Assembly: GCA_044229235.1 (NCBI GenBank) | Contig: JBGATH010000005.1 | Coordinates: forward strand, 62,001-126,000 | Direction of reading: 5' to 3' | From: UKL13-2 sp044229235 | Lineage (GTDB): Bacteria > Pseudomonadota > Gammaproteobacteria > Burkholderiales > Usitatibacteraceae | DNA length: 64,000 bases | Part shown: positions 50,732 to 60,084 of the stretch, piece by piece | Layout of the letters: each line of letters opens with the position of its first letter | Position numbering within the stretch: the first letter of the stretch is position 1 | Notes under the pieces: generated by a model | What the model was told of the DNA's origin: nothing | The model's input: only the letters and a program-made list of their open reading frames with translations | The model's database searches: none | Position numbers and translations under genes: made by a program

Positions 50732-51598
50732 ATGAATACTAAATCGCCTCAGCCGGATGAACCGGTCGTCTATCGACAAATGACCCCTGCGGACCTGCCC
50801 GCCGCACACCAGCTCTCGCAGGTAGTGAGCTGGCCGCATCGTCTGGAAGACTGGCAATTCGTGGATGCGCTGGGTCCCGGCTTTGTCGCCGAAGACGAAA
50901 GCGGCGTGATCGGCACCGCCATGTACTGGAAACATGATGCCCGGTTCGCGTCGCTGGGCATGATCATCGTCGCGCCCTCGCGCCAGGGGCGCGGCATCGG
51001 CCGGCGGCTGATGGCCATGATACTGGCCCGACTGGAGGGCATGTCGGTCCTGTTGCATGCCACGGAAGCGGGACGGCCGCTGTATGAAAGTTACGGATTT
51101 CGCGCCTGCGGTCAAATCGACCAACATCAGGGCCTGGTGCTGAATCCGCCGGAGGCGGTACTCCCACAGGGCAGTCGCCTGCGACCCATCGGCACCAGCG
51201 ATGCCGACCAGCTGGGCAAGCTGGCAACGCGCGCAGCCGGGTTTTCGCGGCACATCCTGATTCCGGAACTGCTGAAAGTGGCCGAAGGAATTGTGCTTGA
51301 TCGCAATGGGCGTACGGTCGGCTTCGCTCTCATGCGCCGATTTGGTCGGGGCTTCGCGATCGGTCCGGTGATTGCGCCGGACGGAGACAGTGCCAAGTTG
51401 CTCATTTCGCACTGGATGGCGGAACTGCCGCGAAAGTTTGTGCGTCTCGACGTACCGCACTCGGCGGGCCTGACCGGCTGGTTGGCGCAGCAGGGACTGG
51501 AACATGTCTCTTCCGTGGTGCCGATGTGGCGCGGCGTCCCGCCGAAACGCCAACGCACGCCAGGCACATTTGCCATCGTCAGCCAGGCGCTGGGCTAG
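50732..51598 (+). CDS. GNAT acetyltransferase with C-terminal YitH-like domain
   Basis: The 288-residue protein has an N-terminal GNAT domain (MTPADLPAAHQLSQVVSWPH, then SLGMIIVAPSRQGRGIGRRLMAMIL as acetyl-CoA loop, LHATEAGRPLYESYGF). The C-terminal YitH/HolE-like half has RAAGFSRHILIPELLK and FALMRRFGRGFAIGPVIAPD. Such proteins acetylate small molecules of unknown identity. It leads a plus-strand run of catabolic genes, 14 bases before the GhrA-like gene. Confidence 0.85.
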   Translation: MNTKSPQPDEPVVYRQMTPADLPAAHQLSQVVSWPHRLEDWQFVDALGPGFVAEDESGVIGTAMYWKHDARFASLGMIIVAPSRQGRGIGRRLMAMILARLEGMSVLLHATEAGRPLYESYGFRACGQIDQHQGLVLNPPEAVLPQGSRLRPIGTSDADQLGKLATRAAGFSRHILIPELLKVAEGIVLDRNGRTVGFALMRRFGRGFAIGPVIAPDGDSAKLLISHWMAELPRKFVRLDVPHSAGLTGWLAQQGLEHVSSVVPMWRGVPPKRQRTPGTFAIVSQALG

Positions 51599-51612
51599 GC
51601 GGGGCGGTCGAC

Positions 51613-52539
51613 GTGTCATTCCTCTATAAGGCGGATCCGGTTCGCGGCGCCGAATGGGCGCGGCTATTCGCGGAACATGCGCCGGACATTCCCTTCGAGA
51701 TGTGGCCGCACACGGGCGATCCCGGCGCCATCCGTTATCTTGCCGCGTGGGATCCGCCGCCGGCATTGCGCGCGCAATTTCCCGCGCTGGAGGTGCTGTT
51801 TTGCACCGGCGCCGGCATTGACCACATCGACATGTCCGCGATCCCGGAAAGCGTGAAGGTGGTGCGCATGATCGAGCCGGAAATCGCCCGGGGCATGCTG
51901 GAGTACGTAACGCTGGCCACGCTGGCCCTGCATCGCCACCTGTTTACCTACATCGAGCAGCAACAGCAGCAGCATTGGCAGGCCCACAGCTTTCCACCAG
52001 CCCATCAGCGTCGCGTCGGCGTGATGGGGCTGGGCGTGCTGGGCCAGGCGGTGATCGGCCGGCTGGCCCAGTTTGGCTTCGATTGCGCCGGCTGGAGCCG
52101 CTCACCGCATACGCTCGCCGACGTTCCCTGTTTCGCCGGCGCCGACGGTCTGCCGGCATTTCTGCAGCGCACCGACATCCTGATTTGCCTCTTGCCATTG
52201 ACGTCAGAAACCAGAGGCATCCTCAACGCCGGCTTGTTCCAGCAACTCGCGGACGGCGCAGCGGTGATCAACGTGGGGCGCGGTGGCCACCTCGTGGAGG
52301 CCGACCTGGTCGCAGCGCTCGACAGTGGCAAACTGAGCCGCGCCGTACTGGATGTCGCCGCCACGGAACCGCTGGAAAAATCGCATCCGTTCTGGCGCCA
52401 TCCACGGATCATGGTCACGCCGCACATTGCCAGCATGACGCAACCGGCATCAGCAGTGGCGGCGGTACTTGAAAACCTGCGACTGCATCGCAGCGGACAG
52501 CCCATGAACGGCCTCGTCGATCGCAGTCGCGGCTACTAG
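51613..52539 (+). CDS. D-2-hydroxyacid dehydrogenase, GhrA-like (glyoxylate/hydroxypyruvate reductase)
   Basis: The 308-residue protein has a Rossmann core RVGVMGLGVLGQAVIGRLAQFG, the catalytic Arg in INVGRGGHLVEADL, the Glu in AATEPLEKSHPFW and the His in TPHIASMT. Size and EYVTLATLALHRHL match the GhrA branch, which reduces glyoxylate or hydroxypyruvate. GTG 51613 gives family length; the frame further up overlaps the GNAT gene. It could handle a 2-oxoacid released by the nearby oxidases. Confidence 0.88.
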   Translation: MSFLYKADPVRGAEWARLFAEHAPDIPFEMWPHTGDPGAIRYLAAWDPPPALRAQFPALEVLFCTGAGIDHIDMSAIPESVKVVRMIEPEIARGMLEYVTLATLALHRHLFTYIEQQQQQHWQAHSFPPAHQRRVGVMGLGVLGQAVIGRLAQFGFDCAGWSRSPHTLADVPCFAGADGLPAFLQRTDILICLLPLTSETRGILNAGLFQQLADGAAVINVGRGGHLVEADLVAALDSGKLSRAVLDVAATEPLEKSHPFWRHPRIMVTPHIASMTQPASAVAAVLENLRLHRSGQPMNGLVDRSRGY

Positions 52540-52713
52540 GCTTTTACCCGAGCCGCGCACCAACGGCGGCGGAACGGTCCCGGCAGAAAATGCCGACGGG
52601 GCGAAAAATTCGCAATCCTCTGCACATTGCCACCGCATGGTCGCAAGGTCCCGCCAGCACGTCGCTCCTAGAATGGATGCATCGTTCATTCGACCACTTA
52701 CGCGACCACTATC

Positions 52714-54111
52714 ATGCCGACCAAGTCCCTTACCGAACTCGACCACGACCACCTGATTCACCCGGTAGTCAGTTACCGCGCCCATGAGCAGCGCGGTGTC
52801 ACCGTGCTTGAATCCGGCAAGGGCGCTTACCTGCGTGACGCGGCCGGCAACGAATTGCTGGACGCCTTTGCCGGGCTGTGGTGCGTCAATGTGGGTTATG
52901 GACAGGAAAGCATTGTCCGAGTCGCCGCCGAACAGATGACCAGGCTGCCCTATGCGACCAGCTACTTCCACTTTGGGTCAGAGCCGCCCATCCGGCTCGC
53001 GGCAAAACTGGTCGAACTGGCTCCGGCTTCCCTGAAGCATGTGTATTTCACGCTCGGCGGTTCGGATGCGATCGATTCCGCGGTGCGCTTCATCACGCAT
53101 TACTACAACGCCACCGGTCGCCCGGGCAAGAAGCACTATGTCACGCTGCAGCGCGGCTACCATGGCTCTTCATCGGTGGGATCCGGCCTGACGGCGCTGC
53201 CGATGTTTCACACCAATTTCGACGTGCCGCTGCCGAACCAGCATTACATTCCCTCGCCCTACCCTTATCGCAATCCGGTCGGCAACGATCCAAAAGCCGT
53301 GATCGCCGCCTCGGTGGCCGCCTTGCGCGCCAAGGTCGCTGAAATCGGTCCGGAACATGTCGCCGCGTTCTTCTGCGAACCCGTGCAAGGCTCGGGTGGC
53401 GTGATCGTTCCGCCGGTTGGCTGGTTGAATGCCATGCGCGACACATGCCGCGAACTCGACATCCTGTTTTTGGCTGACGAGGTGATCACCGGATTCGGCC
53501 GCACCGGCCCGATGTTTGCGTGTAACGCAGAAGCAGTGGAACCCGACCTCATGACCGTCGCCAAGGGGTTGACCGCCGGCTACGCGCCGATGGGCGCGGT
53601 GCTGATGTCGGACGCGATTTACAACGCAGTAGCCGATGGGGTGGCGCCGAATGTTCCCGTGGGCCACGGCCACACCTACTCGGCGCATCCGGTCAGCGCC
53701 GCCATCGGCCTCGAGGTCATACGCTTGTATGAAGAAGGCGGCATCCTGGCCAATGGTATTGCCGTCACGCCGTACTTTGAACAAGGACTGCGCAGCATGC
53801 TGTCGCATCCGCTGGTCGGGGACGCGCGCAACCGCGGCCTGCTTGGGGCGCTGGAACTGGTGGCGGACAAGGAAAGCAAGCGCGGCTTTGACCCGGCACT
53901 CAGGCTGAGCGAGCGCATCGCGCAAGCCGCCTATCGCAATGGCCTGATCTTCCGCGCGTTTGCCGACAACATCCTCGGCTTCGCGCCGGCGCTGTGCTTC
54001 ACGCAACAGGATTTCGAATTGCTGTTCGTGCGCCTGACCAAGACGCTGGACGAAGTCGTGGCGCAAAAGGACGTACGCGCCGCACTCACCCAGGTTCGCG
54101 TCGCCGCCTGA
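52714..54111 (+). CDS. Class III omega-aminotransferase
   Basis: The 465-residue PLP enzyme is of the omega-amino-acid:pyruvate / putrescine aminotransferase group. Motifs are DAFAGLWCVNVGYG, YHGSSSVGSGLTALP, the cofactor Asp in LADEVITGFGRTGPMF and the PLP lysine in TVAKGLTAGYAPMGAVLM. It converts an amine or omega-amino acid to an aldehyde, which the semialdehyde dehydrogenase downstream could oxidise. The ATG at 52714 is used. The 174 bases before it show no clear element. Confidence 0.9.
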   Translation: MPTKSLTELDHDHLIHPVVSYRAHEQRGVTVLESGKGAYLRDAAGNELLDAFAGLWCVNVGYGQESIVRVAAEQMTRLPYATSYFHFGSEPPIRLAAKLVELAPASLKHVYFTLGGSDAIDSAVRFITHYYNATGRPGKKHYVTLQRGYHGSSSVGSGLTALPMFHTNFDVPLPNQHYIPSPYPYRNPVGNDPKAVIAASVAALRAKVAEIGPEHVAAFFCEPVQGSGGVIVPPVGWLNAMRDTCRELDILFLADEVITGFGRTGPMFACNAEAVEPDLMTVAKGLTAGYAPMGAVLMSDAIYNAVADGVAPNVPVGHGHTYSAHPVSAAIGLEVIRLYEEGGILANGIAVTPYFEQGLRSMLSHPLVGDARNRGLLGALELVADKESKRGFDPALRLSERIAQAAYRNGLIFRAFADNILGFAPALCFTQQDFELLFVRLTKTLDEVVAQKDVRAALTQVRVAA

Positions 54112-54152
54112 CCGCGACCCGCCCCGCCCAACCCACACGACAAGAAATCTCC

Positions 54153-55244
54153 ATGAGCAACGTATTCAGGATTGCCGTCATTCCTGGTGACGGCATCGGC
54201 AAGGAAGTGATGCCGGAAGGCCTGCGTGTCATCCAGGCGGCAGCAAAGAAATTCGGCATCACGCTGGAATTCACACATATCCCCTGGGCCAGTTGCGATT
54301 ACTACGCCGATACCGGCGCGATGATGCCGGAAGACTGGAAGGAACAGTTGATGCCCATGGACGCCATCTACTTTGGTGCCGTCGGCTGGCCGGACATCGT
54401 GCCGGATCACATTTCGCTGTGGGGCTCGCTGATCAAGTTTCGCCGCGAGTTCGATCAATACGTGAACCTGCGCCCGGCGCGCACCTTTGCCGGCGTCAAG
54501 AGCCCGCTGGCGGGCCGTGGCCCGGGCGACATCGATTTCATGATCGTGCGCGAAAACACCGAAGGCGAGTATTCGTCGGTCGGCGGCGTGATTTATCAGG
54601 GCACCGAGCGCGAAGCCGTGCTGCAGCAGGCGGTGTTTTCCAAGCACGGTACCGATCGCGTGTTGCGTTTTGCATTCGACCTGGCACAGAAGCGCGCCCG
54701 CAAGCACGTGACGGTTGCGACCAAGAGCAACGGCATCGCCATCAGCATGCCCTGGTGGGACGCACGCGCGGCGGACATTGCCAGCGAGTATCCCGATGTC
54801 ACCTGGGACAAGCAGCACATCGACATTCTGTGCGCGCGATTCGTCATGCAGCCGCAGCGCTTCGATGTGGTGGTCGCCTCCAACCTGTTCGGCGACATCC
54901 TCTCCGACCTGGGTCCGGCCTGTGCCGGCACCATCGGCCTCGCCCCTTCGGCCAACATGAATCCGGAGCGGAAGTTTCCCTCGCTGTTTGAACCCGTGCA
55001 TGGCTCGGCGCCAGACATCTACGGCAAGCAGATTGCCAACCCGGTAGCCATGATCTGGTCCGGCGCCATGATGCTGGACTTTCTGTCCGGCGGTGCCGGT
55101 GCCGGCCGCGCCGCCCACGACTGCATCGTCAAGGCCATCGAGACCGTACTGGCGCAAGGGCCGCATACCCCGGATCTGGGGGGCAAGGCGACCACGTCGC
55201 AAATGGGCGCGGCGATCGCCGCACTGGTTGATCGGGAGACATGA
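54153..55244 (+). CDS. ttuC: Tartrate/D-malate dehydrogenase (IMDH family)
   Basis: The 363-residue protein belongs to the isopropylmalate/isocitrate dehydrogenase fold, tartrate dehydrogenase branch. Motifs are IAVIPGDGIGKEVMPEGL, VGWPDIVPDHISLWG, RENTEGEYSSVGG and SNLFGDILSDLGPA and EPVHGSAPDI. It oxidises D-malate or tartrate, with decarboxylation of D-malate to pyruvate. It would supply the amino acceptor for the aminotransferase upstream. ATG 54153 lies 41 bases after the aminotransferase; its end overlaps the next start (ATGA). Confidence 0.9.
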   Translation: MSNVFRIAVIPGDGIGKEVMPEGLRVIQAAAKKFGITLEFTHIPWASCDYYADTGAMMPEDWKEQLMPMDAIYFGAVGWPDIVPDHISLWGSLIKFRREFDQYVNLRPARTFAGVKSPLAGRGPGDIDFMIVRENTEGEYSSVGGVIYQGTEREAVLQQAVFSKHGTDRVLRFAFDLAQKRARKHVTVATKSNGIAISMPWWDARAADIASEYPDVTWDKQHIDILCARFVMQPQRFDVVVASNLFGDILSDLGPACAGTIGLAPSANMNPERKFPSLFEPVHGSAPDIYGKQIANPVAMIWSGAMMLDFLSGGAGAGRAAHDCIVKAIETVLAQGPHTPDLGGKATTSQMGAAIAALVDRET

Positions 55245-56749
55245 TGGCCGCACAGCCTGTACTTCGCCACACCCTCGCATTGTCGCGCCAGGATTTGCTG
55301 TGCGACGGCAACTACATCGACGGAAAATGGCAGCCCGCACGATCACTCGCCCGTTACGCCGTCTCCGACCCCGCCGATGACGGCGTCTTCGCCCATGTCC
55401 CGGACAGTACGGCAGCGGATGCCAGTGACGCCGTCGATGCTGCCGCGCGCGCATTCGACAGCTGGCGCGCCCGGCCGGCGCGCGATCGCGCCAAACTGAT
55501 CCGGCGCTGGCATGCGCTGATCATTCAGCATGCGGAAGACCTGGGAAAACTGATTTCCCGCGAGCAGGGAAAGCCGCTGGCGGAAGGTCGTGGAGAAGCA
55601 GCCTACGGCGCGTCCTACGTGGAATGGTTCGCCGAGGAAGCGGTACGCACCTACGGCGACCTGATCCCCGAACAGGTGCCCGGCAAGAAATTGATGGTGG
55701 TGCTGGAACCAGTGGGTGTGGTCGCCGCCATCACGCCGTGGAATTTTCCGCTGGCGATGATTGCGCGAAAGATTGCGCCTGCGCTGGCGGCCGGTTGCAC
55801 CGTGGTGGCGAAGCCGGCGGAAGACACACCGCTCACGGCGCTGGCGCTGGTGAAGCTCGCCGAAGAGGCAGGCATTCCGCCCGGCGTACTCAACATCGTT
55901 AGCGCCTCGCGCGCCAATGCGGCTGCGTTGGTGGGGTGCTGGCTGGCGGATTCGCGCGTGCGCAAAATTACCTTCACGGGCTCGACCGCGGTCGGCAAAC
56001 ATCTGGCGCGAGAATCGGCCGGCACGCTCAAGAAAATGTCGCTGGAACTCGGTGGCAATGCCCCGTTCATCGTGTTTGATGACGCCGATATTGATGCCGC
56101 CGTTTCAGGCCTGATGGCCGCAAAGTTTCGCAACGGCGGCCAGACCTGCGTAAGCCCCAACCGCGTTTATGTGCAGAACAGCGTCTACGATGCGTTCGCG
56201 CAAAAACTGGTGGCTCGCGTCAGCGCGCTCAAAGTCGGACCGGCCACAAGGGAGGACTCCCAGATCGGACCGATGATCAATGCGCGCGCCGTCGAGAAGA
56301 TCGAGCGGCATGTGCAGGATGCCGTGGCCCATGGCGCAAAAATCCTCTGCGGAGGCCATCGCGTCCGCAACGACATCGCCTGCGGACAGAACTACTTTGC
56401 GCCGACCGTGCTCGGTGACGCGAATGTCGACATGGCGCTTTGCTGCGAGGAAACCTTCGGGCCGGTTGTGCCGCTGTTCCGGTTTGACGACGAAGCGGAA
56501 GTGATCCGCCGCGCCAACGATACCCCGTTCGGCCTCGCCGCCTACTTTTATTCCGAGAATGTCCGTCGTATCAATCGTGTGGCGGGCAAGCTGGAAAGCG
56601 GCATCGTCGGCATCAATGAAGGTGCCATCGCCAGTGAGGCGGCACCATTCGGCGGCGTCAAGGAATCGGGATACGGTCGCGAGGGTTCGCGTCGCGGTCT
56701 GGACGACTACCTGCACACCAAATATCTCTGCCAGGGCAACCTGGTCTAG
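55241..56749 (+). CDS. gabD: Succinate-semialdehyde dehydrogenase-like ALDH
   Basis: The 502-residue ALDH has the GabD pattern: EQGKPLAEGRGEAAYGASYVEWFAEEA, ITPWNFPLAMIARKIAPALAAG, FTGSTAVGKHL, the base in LELGGNAPF, the catalytic cysteine in NGGQTCVSPNR and GREGSRRGLDDY at the end. It oxidises succinate semialdehyde or a related omega-aldehyde. The start overlaps the upstream stop (ATGA). The pairing with a class III aminotransferase is the classic amine/GABA route. Confidence 0.88.
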   Translation: MMAAQPVLRHTLALSRQDLLCDGNYIDGKWQPARSLARYAVSDPADDGVFAHVPDSTAADASDAVDAAARAFDSWRARPARDRAKLIRRWHALIIQHAEDLGKLISREQGKPLAEGRGEAAYGASYVEWFAEEAVRTYGDLIPEQVPGKKLMVVLEPVGVVAAITPWNFPLAMIARKIAPALAAGCTVVAKPAEDTPLTALALVKLAEEAGIPPGVLNIVSASRANAAALVGCWLADSRVRKITFTGSTAVGKHLARESAGTLKKMSLELGGNAPFIVFDDADIDAAVSGLMAAKFRNGGQTCVSPNRVYVQNSVYDAFAQKLVARVSALKVGPATREDSQIGPMINARAVEKIERHVQDAVAHGAKILCGGHRVRNDIACGQNYFAPTVLGDANVDMALCCEETFGPVVPLFRFDDEAEVIRRANDTPFGLAAYFYSENVRRINRVAGKLESGIVGINEGAIASEAAPFGGVKESGYGREGSRRGLDDYLHTKYLCQGNLV

Positions 56750-56977
56750 CCACCAATCGAATCCGTGGCAAGCCCTTCCACACACGCGCCATCAAGAAAA
56801 TGAACTGTTGTGGCACCAGACGCGCAACGGAAGACCCGGACCCAGCGTGGCTGATTGCAAGACCGTCCACACGGCCAGTCCAGCGGCACGCCGGTCATGC
56901 GTAAGCGCCGCGAACGCGCGGGCTACGTAACTGTTAGGCAACAGGCACAGGTTTGAAATGACTATCCGGATCCGGCC

Positions 56978-58303
56978 ATGCGGCAGCCACTGAGACTTGT
57001 CGAGTCTTCATTCAACCTGCCGGCCCAGGCCGACGTGGTGGTGATTGGCGGCGGCATCATCGGCGTCTTCGCCGCCTACTACATGGCGCGGCGCGGGCTT
57101 TCGGTCGCCGTTGTCGAAAAGGGCTACATCGGCGCCGAGCAATCGAGTCGCAACTGGGGTTGGTGTCGCCAGCAAAACCGGGACGCCCGCGAACTGCCGA
57201 TTTCCACGGCAAGCCTTGCCCTGTGGGAGCAGTTCACCGCCGACACCGGCGAACTCACCGGCTTTTCCCGCTGCGGATTGTTCTACCTGAGCAATGACGA
57301 GGCCGAGCTCGACGGCTGGGCCCGCTGGCGCGATTTCGCGAAGACTGCGGGCGTGACCACACACATGCTGAGCGCCAGCGAGGCCACGCAGCGTGGATCT
57401 GCGACCGGCCGGGCCTGGAAGGGTGGTGTCTTTTCGCCGAGTGATGGTACCGCCGATCCGGGCATCGCGGCCCCTTCCGTGGCCGCCGCGCTGATCAAGC
57501 TGGGTGGCAACGTTCGCCAGCAGTGCGCCGCCCGCGGCCTCGAACTTGAGGGCGGCCGCGTCAGCGGTGTGATCACCGAATCCGGAACCATCAAGACCCG
57601 CATCGCCATACTTGCCGGCGGTGCCTGGGCCTCGTCGTTCTGCCATCAGCTGGGCATCCGTTTCCCATTGGCCACCGTTCGCCAAGCCATCGTGCGCGTT
57701 TCTCCGGTGAGCCAGCCGCTGCCTGCCAACCTGCATACGGCGCGGGTGTCGGCAACCCGCCGCAGCGACGGCAGCTACACGCTGGCCATCAGCGGGCGCG
57801 GGCGCGTCGACCCGACACCGCAGTTGCTGCGCTTCGCGCCGCAGTTTCTGCCGATGTTTGCCAAGCGCTGGCGCAAAGTTTTCCCCGGTGGTCTGGAAGG
57901 CATTCGCAGCGGCCACGAAACACTTTCGCGCTGGCGCCTCGATGCGCCCACGCCCATGGAACGGGTGCGGGTACTCGACCCGCGACCTGATCCCGCTGCC
58001 GTCCGGAAGACCTATGACCGTGCCGTCGAACTTCTGCCCGCGCTCGGCGAGGGCAACATTGCCAATACCTGGGCAGGTTATGTCGACAGCACACCCGACG
58101 GCGTGCCTGCCATTGGAGAAGTCGCCAACATACCCGGCTTCATCCTGGCGGCAGGCTTTTCGGGCCACGGTTTCGGCATCGGTCCCGGCGCCGGCCATCT
58201 CATTGCCGACCTGGTCACGGCAACGACCCCCATCTGTGATCCTTCATCCTACCGTCCCGACCGTTTCAGCAAATCGGCATGGGGCAAGGTCGCGGATTTC
58301 TAG
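56978..58303 (+). CDS. FAD-dependent oxidoreductase (DadA/HcnC-like)
   Basis: The 441-residue DAO-family flavoenzyme has VVVIGGGIIGVFAAYYMARRGLSVAVVEKG, EQSSRNWGWCRQQNRD and the C-terminal LAAGFSGHGFGIGPGAGHLIADLV. The NWGWCRQQNRD stretch is typical of DadA-like and opine-type oxidases. It is the last of the plus-strand catabolic genes, after a spacer of 228 bases with nothing recognisable. It is the fourth FAD amine-oxidase-type protein in the region, counting the HcnB-type subunit. Confidence 0.86.
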   Translation: MRQPLRLVESSFNLPAQADVVVIGGGIIGVFAAYYMARRGLSVAVVEKGYIGAEQSSRNWGWCRQQNRDARELPISTASLALWEQFTADTGELTGFSRCGLFYLSNDEAELDGWARWRDFAKTAGVTTHMLSASEATQRGSATGRAWKGGVFSPSDGTADPGIAAPSVAAALIKLGGNVRQQCAARGLELEGGRVSGVITESGTIKTRIAILAGGAWASSFCHQLGIRFPLATVRQAIVRVSPVSQPLPANLHTARVSATRRSDGSYTLAISGRGRVDPTPQLLRFAPQFLPMFAKRWRKVFPGGLEGIRSGHETLSRWRLDAPTPMERVRVLDPRPDPAAVRKTYDRAVELLPALGEGNIANTWAGYVDSTPDGVPAIGEVANIPGFILAAGFSGHGFGIGPGAGHLIADLVTATTPICDPSSYRPDRFSKSAWGKVADF

Positions 58304-58598
58304 CCGGCGCAACTGAGCAATACGACGACAATAATCTTCTTGGCGCCCTGCCGCCGCAGTGAACACCGGTTGGGGACGGACCCGCTTTGCATCGCCGGTA
58401 ATGGGGCAGCGACGTCGCCAACACGCACCACCCCGTTGGCGCGATGGAACGCTGCGGCATAGGTATCCGCATCATTAGTCGCCACCGTCGCCCCATGGTC
58501 AAACGCCCCCTCCAAAGCATGCGAGAGCAAGGCACGGTTGCGGGCACGAAAATGCCCTGAAAGGCGCGCCAATACTGGACTTTGGACGTTCGTTGCTC

Positions 58599-58970
58599 TC
58601 AGCTGCCCGGCCGCAACTGTACCGGGTCATAGTAGAACTTCTCCTCGGCGATCAGGTTGCCCTCCCAGCGCTGATAGGCGAGTTCGTCGATGCGAATCGC
58701 CGCGCCGGTCAGCGTCACGAATTCAAACACCCAGCGGATGACCACCCGATCGCCGCTGATGAACGCCGGCCGCACGCAGGTCGAGCGCACCGATCGCATG
58801 CGCGCCAGTACGCCGCGCTCGTGCGCGGCAAGATTGTCCCGCCCGGTGCGCGGCACGCCGTCGTTCTCCTGCATCGACGCGTCCGGCGTGTAGAACTCCT
58901 CAATCGCTTCCGCGTGGGCGTTGGATTCGACTTTGGCGATGAAGCGGTCGAGCGTTTCGCTTGATGGCAT
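58599..58970 (-). CDS. SnoaL-like (NTF2 fold) protein
   Basis: The 123-residue protein has the SnoaL/NTF2-like cone: LDRFIAKVESNAHAEAIEEFYTPDASMQEND at the N-terminus, RVVIRWVFEFVTLTGAAIRIDELAYQRW and AEEKFYYDPVQL at the end. Members are small-molecule isomerases or hydratases, but most lack a known function. The 295-base region to its left (58304-58598) holds no convincing gene. Confidence 0.82.
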   Translation of the reverse strand: MPSSETLDRFIAKVESNAHAEAIEEFYTPDASMQENDGVPRTGRDNLAAHERGVLARMRSVRSTCVRPAFISGDRVVIRWVFEFVTLTGAAIRIDELAYQRWEGNLIAEEKFYYDPVQLRPGS

Positions 58971-59007
58971 ATTTGTACTCCTCGCAAACAGCCCGGCTTT
59001 CCCCGGA

Positions 59008-60084
59008 TCAATTGATCCGGATCTTTTCTCCGTAGCCGGTCATTTCCAGATACCCACGGCCGATCTCGCGCCCGGACTCCATTACCCGCACCGCCCCCTC
59101 CCAATACACTGCGCCAGTGCTGCGTCGGCTGTCGAGTTCCTGATCATCCATCATGGCCTGCAACGCCAGCGTGCGCGCACCGATGCGCAGGCGCCATGCC
59201 ACCGGGTAGGTGATGCCGGTGCGCAGCGACTTCCACATCTTCTGCGGTTCGAACCCGACTTCTTCGCGCGCCGGCATCACGGCAGGGCCTTGCGCGGGCT
59301 TGAGTGTTGCCGCCGTCCACAGCTCGCGGCCATCGTTAGCGCGCATGCGAAACGCCATCAACCCGCTGCCATCGTCGAGATTGAGCCCCACCCAGTCCCA
59401 GCCCTGCGCGCCTTCGGGCAACAGCTCACTGGACCACTCGTGATCCAGCCACGCCGTGCCGGACACGGCCTGCGGCTTTCCGTCAAGCGTTACCGTGCCG
59501 CTCACCGCCATCTGCGGCCGGCTGTAGTAGTAACTGGCGTGGCGCGGATCGGCCACTTTGCGGCTGAAGCCGCCGATGCCGTTCAACACGGGTGGCGCGC
59601 TCGGTGTCATGGTAAGCGCGTACGAGAAATCCTTGCCATTGACGATAGCGGTGTAGCGATCCTGCTGCTGATCCATGCGCCAATCGCCCACCCACACGCC
59701 GGTGCGACCGGTTTCCAATCCCGCGCGGCCGGGCATCACCCGTGCGGCGCGCTCGTCCACACGCAGGCGTCCGATCGCCGGGTCGGCGATGGCGGCGTGC
59801 GCGAGGATCAGTTGGCGCGGCGCAAAGCTGCTCGGATTGTTTTCACCAACGCCGGTGCGCACGCGAAAAAACGTCACCTGGAAACCCAGCGGGCTGCCGT
59901 CAGTCCGTTTCAGCCAGCCGGTGGCGTACCACCATTCGGTGCGGAAATCGGCGTGCGCGCCATGGTCGTTCGGGAACACCAGCTTTCGATTCGGCAGCAC
60001 CGGCGCAAATTCGAACGCGTGCAGCAGCGTGCCTGTCCACAGCGGCGTACTGCCCATCGCCAGCAAAAAAGCGCGGCGCCGCAT
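59008..60084 (-). CDS. AttH/CrtC-type lipocalin-like exported protein
   Basis: The 358-residue protein has a signal-like N-terminus (RRRAFLLAMG) and two lipocalin-like domains of the AttH/carotenoid 1,2-hydratase superfamily. Motifs are DFRTEWWYATGWL, the late TAWLDHEWSSELLP and WDWVGLNLDDGSGLMAFRMR. Proteins of this kind often accompany ABC exporters, as in Agrobacterium att genes. Its ATG overlaps the stop of the permease gene by one base (TGATG), so it is tied to the transporter. The carried molecule is unknown, perhaps a lipid. Confidence 0.88.
   Translation of the reverse strand: MRRRAFLLAMGSTPLWTGTLLHAFEFAPVLPNRKLVFPNDHGAHADFRTEWWYATGWLKRTDGSPLGFQVTFFRVRTGVGENNPSSFAPRQLILAHAAIADPAIGRLRVDERAARVMPGRAGLETGRTGVWVGDWRMDQQQDRYTAIVNGKDFSYALTMTPSAPPVLNGIGGFSRKVADPRHASYYYSRPQMAVSGTVTLDGKPQAVSGTAWLDHEWSSELLPEGAQGWDWVGLNLDDGSGLMAFRMRANDGRELWTAATLKPAQGPAVMPAREEVGFEPQKMWKSLRTGITYPVAWRLRIGARTLALQAMMDDQELDSRRSTGAVYWEGAVRVMESGREIGRGYLEMTGYGEKIRIN

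Noticed and set aside
56933..56939. GTTAGGC, which fits an attC right core, in the spacer before the last FAD oxidase gene
   Set aside because: No left core or pairing arms of attC type are found at a suitable distance, so a chance match to a 7-base degenerate motif is most likely.
58300..58572. A 90-codon minus-strand frame with LLSHALEGAFDHGATVATND
   Set aside because: No family, no ribosome-binding site and odd composition. It could be a gene remnant but cannot be supported.
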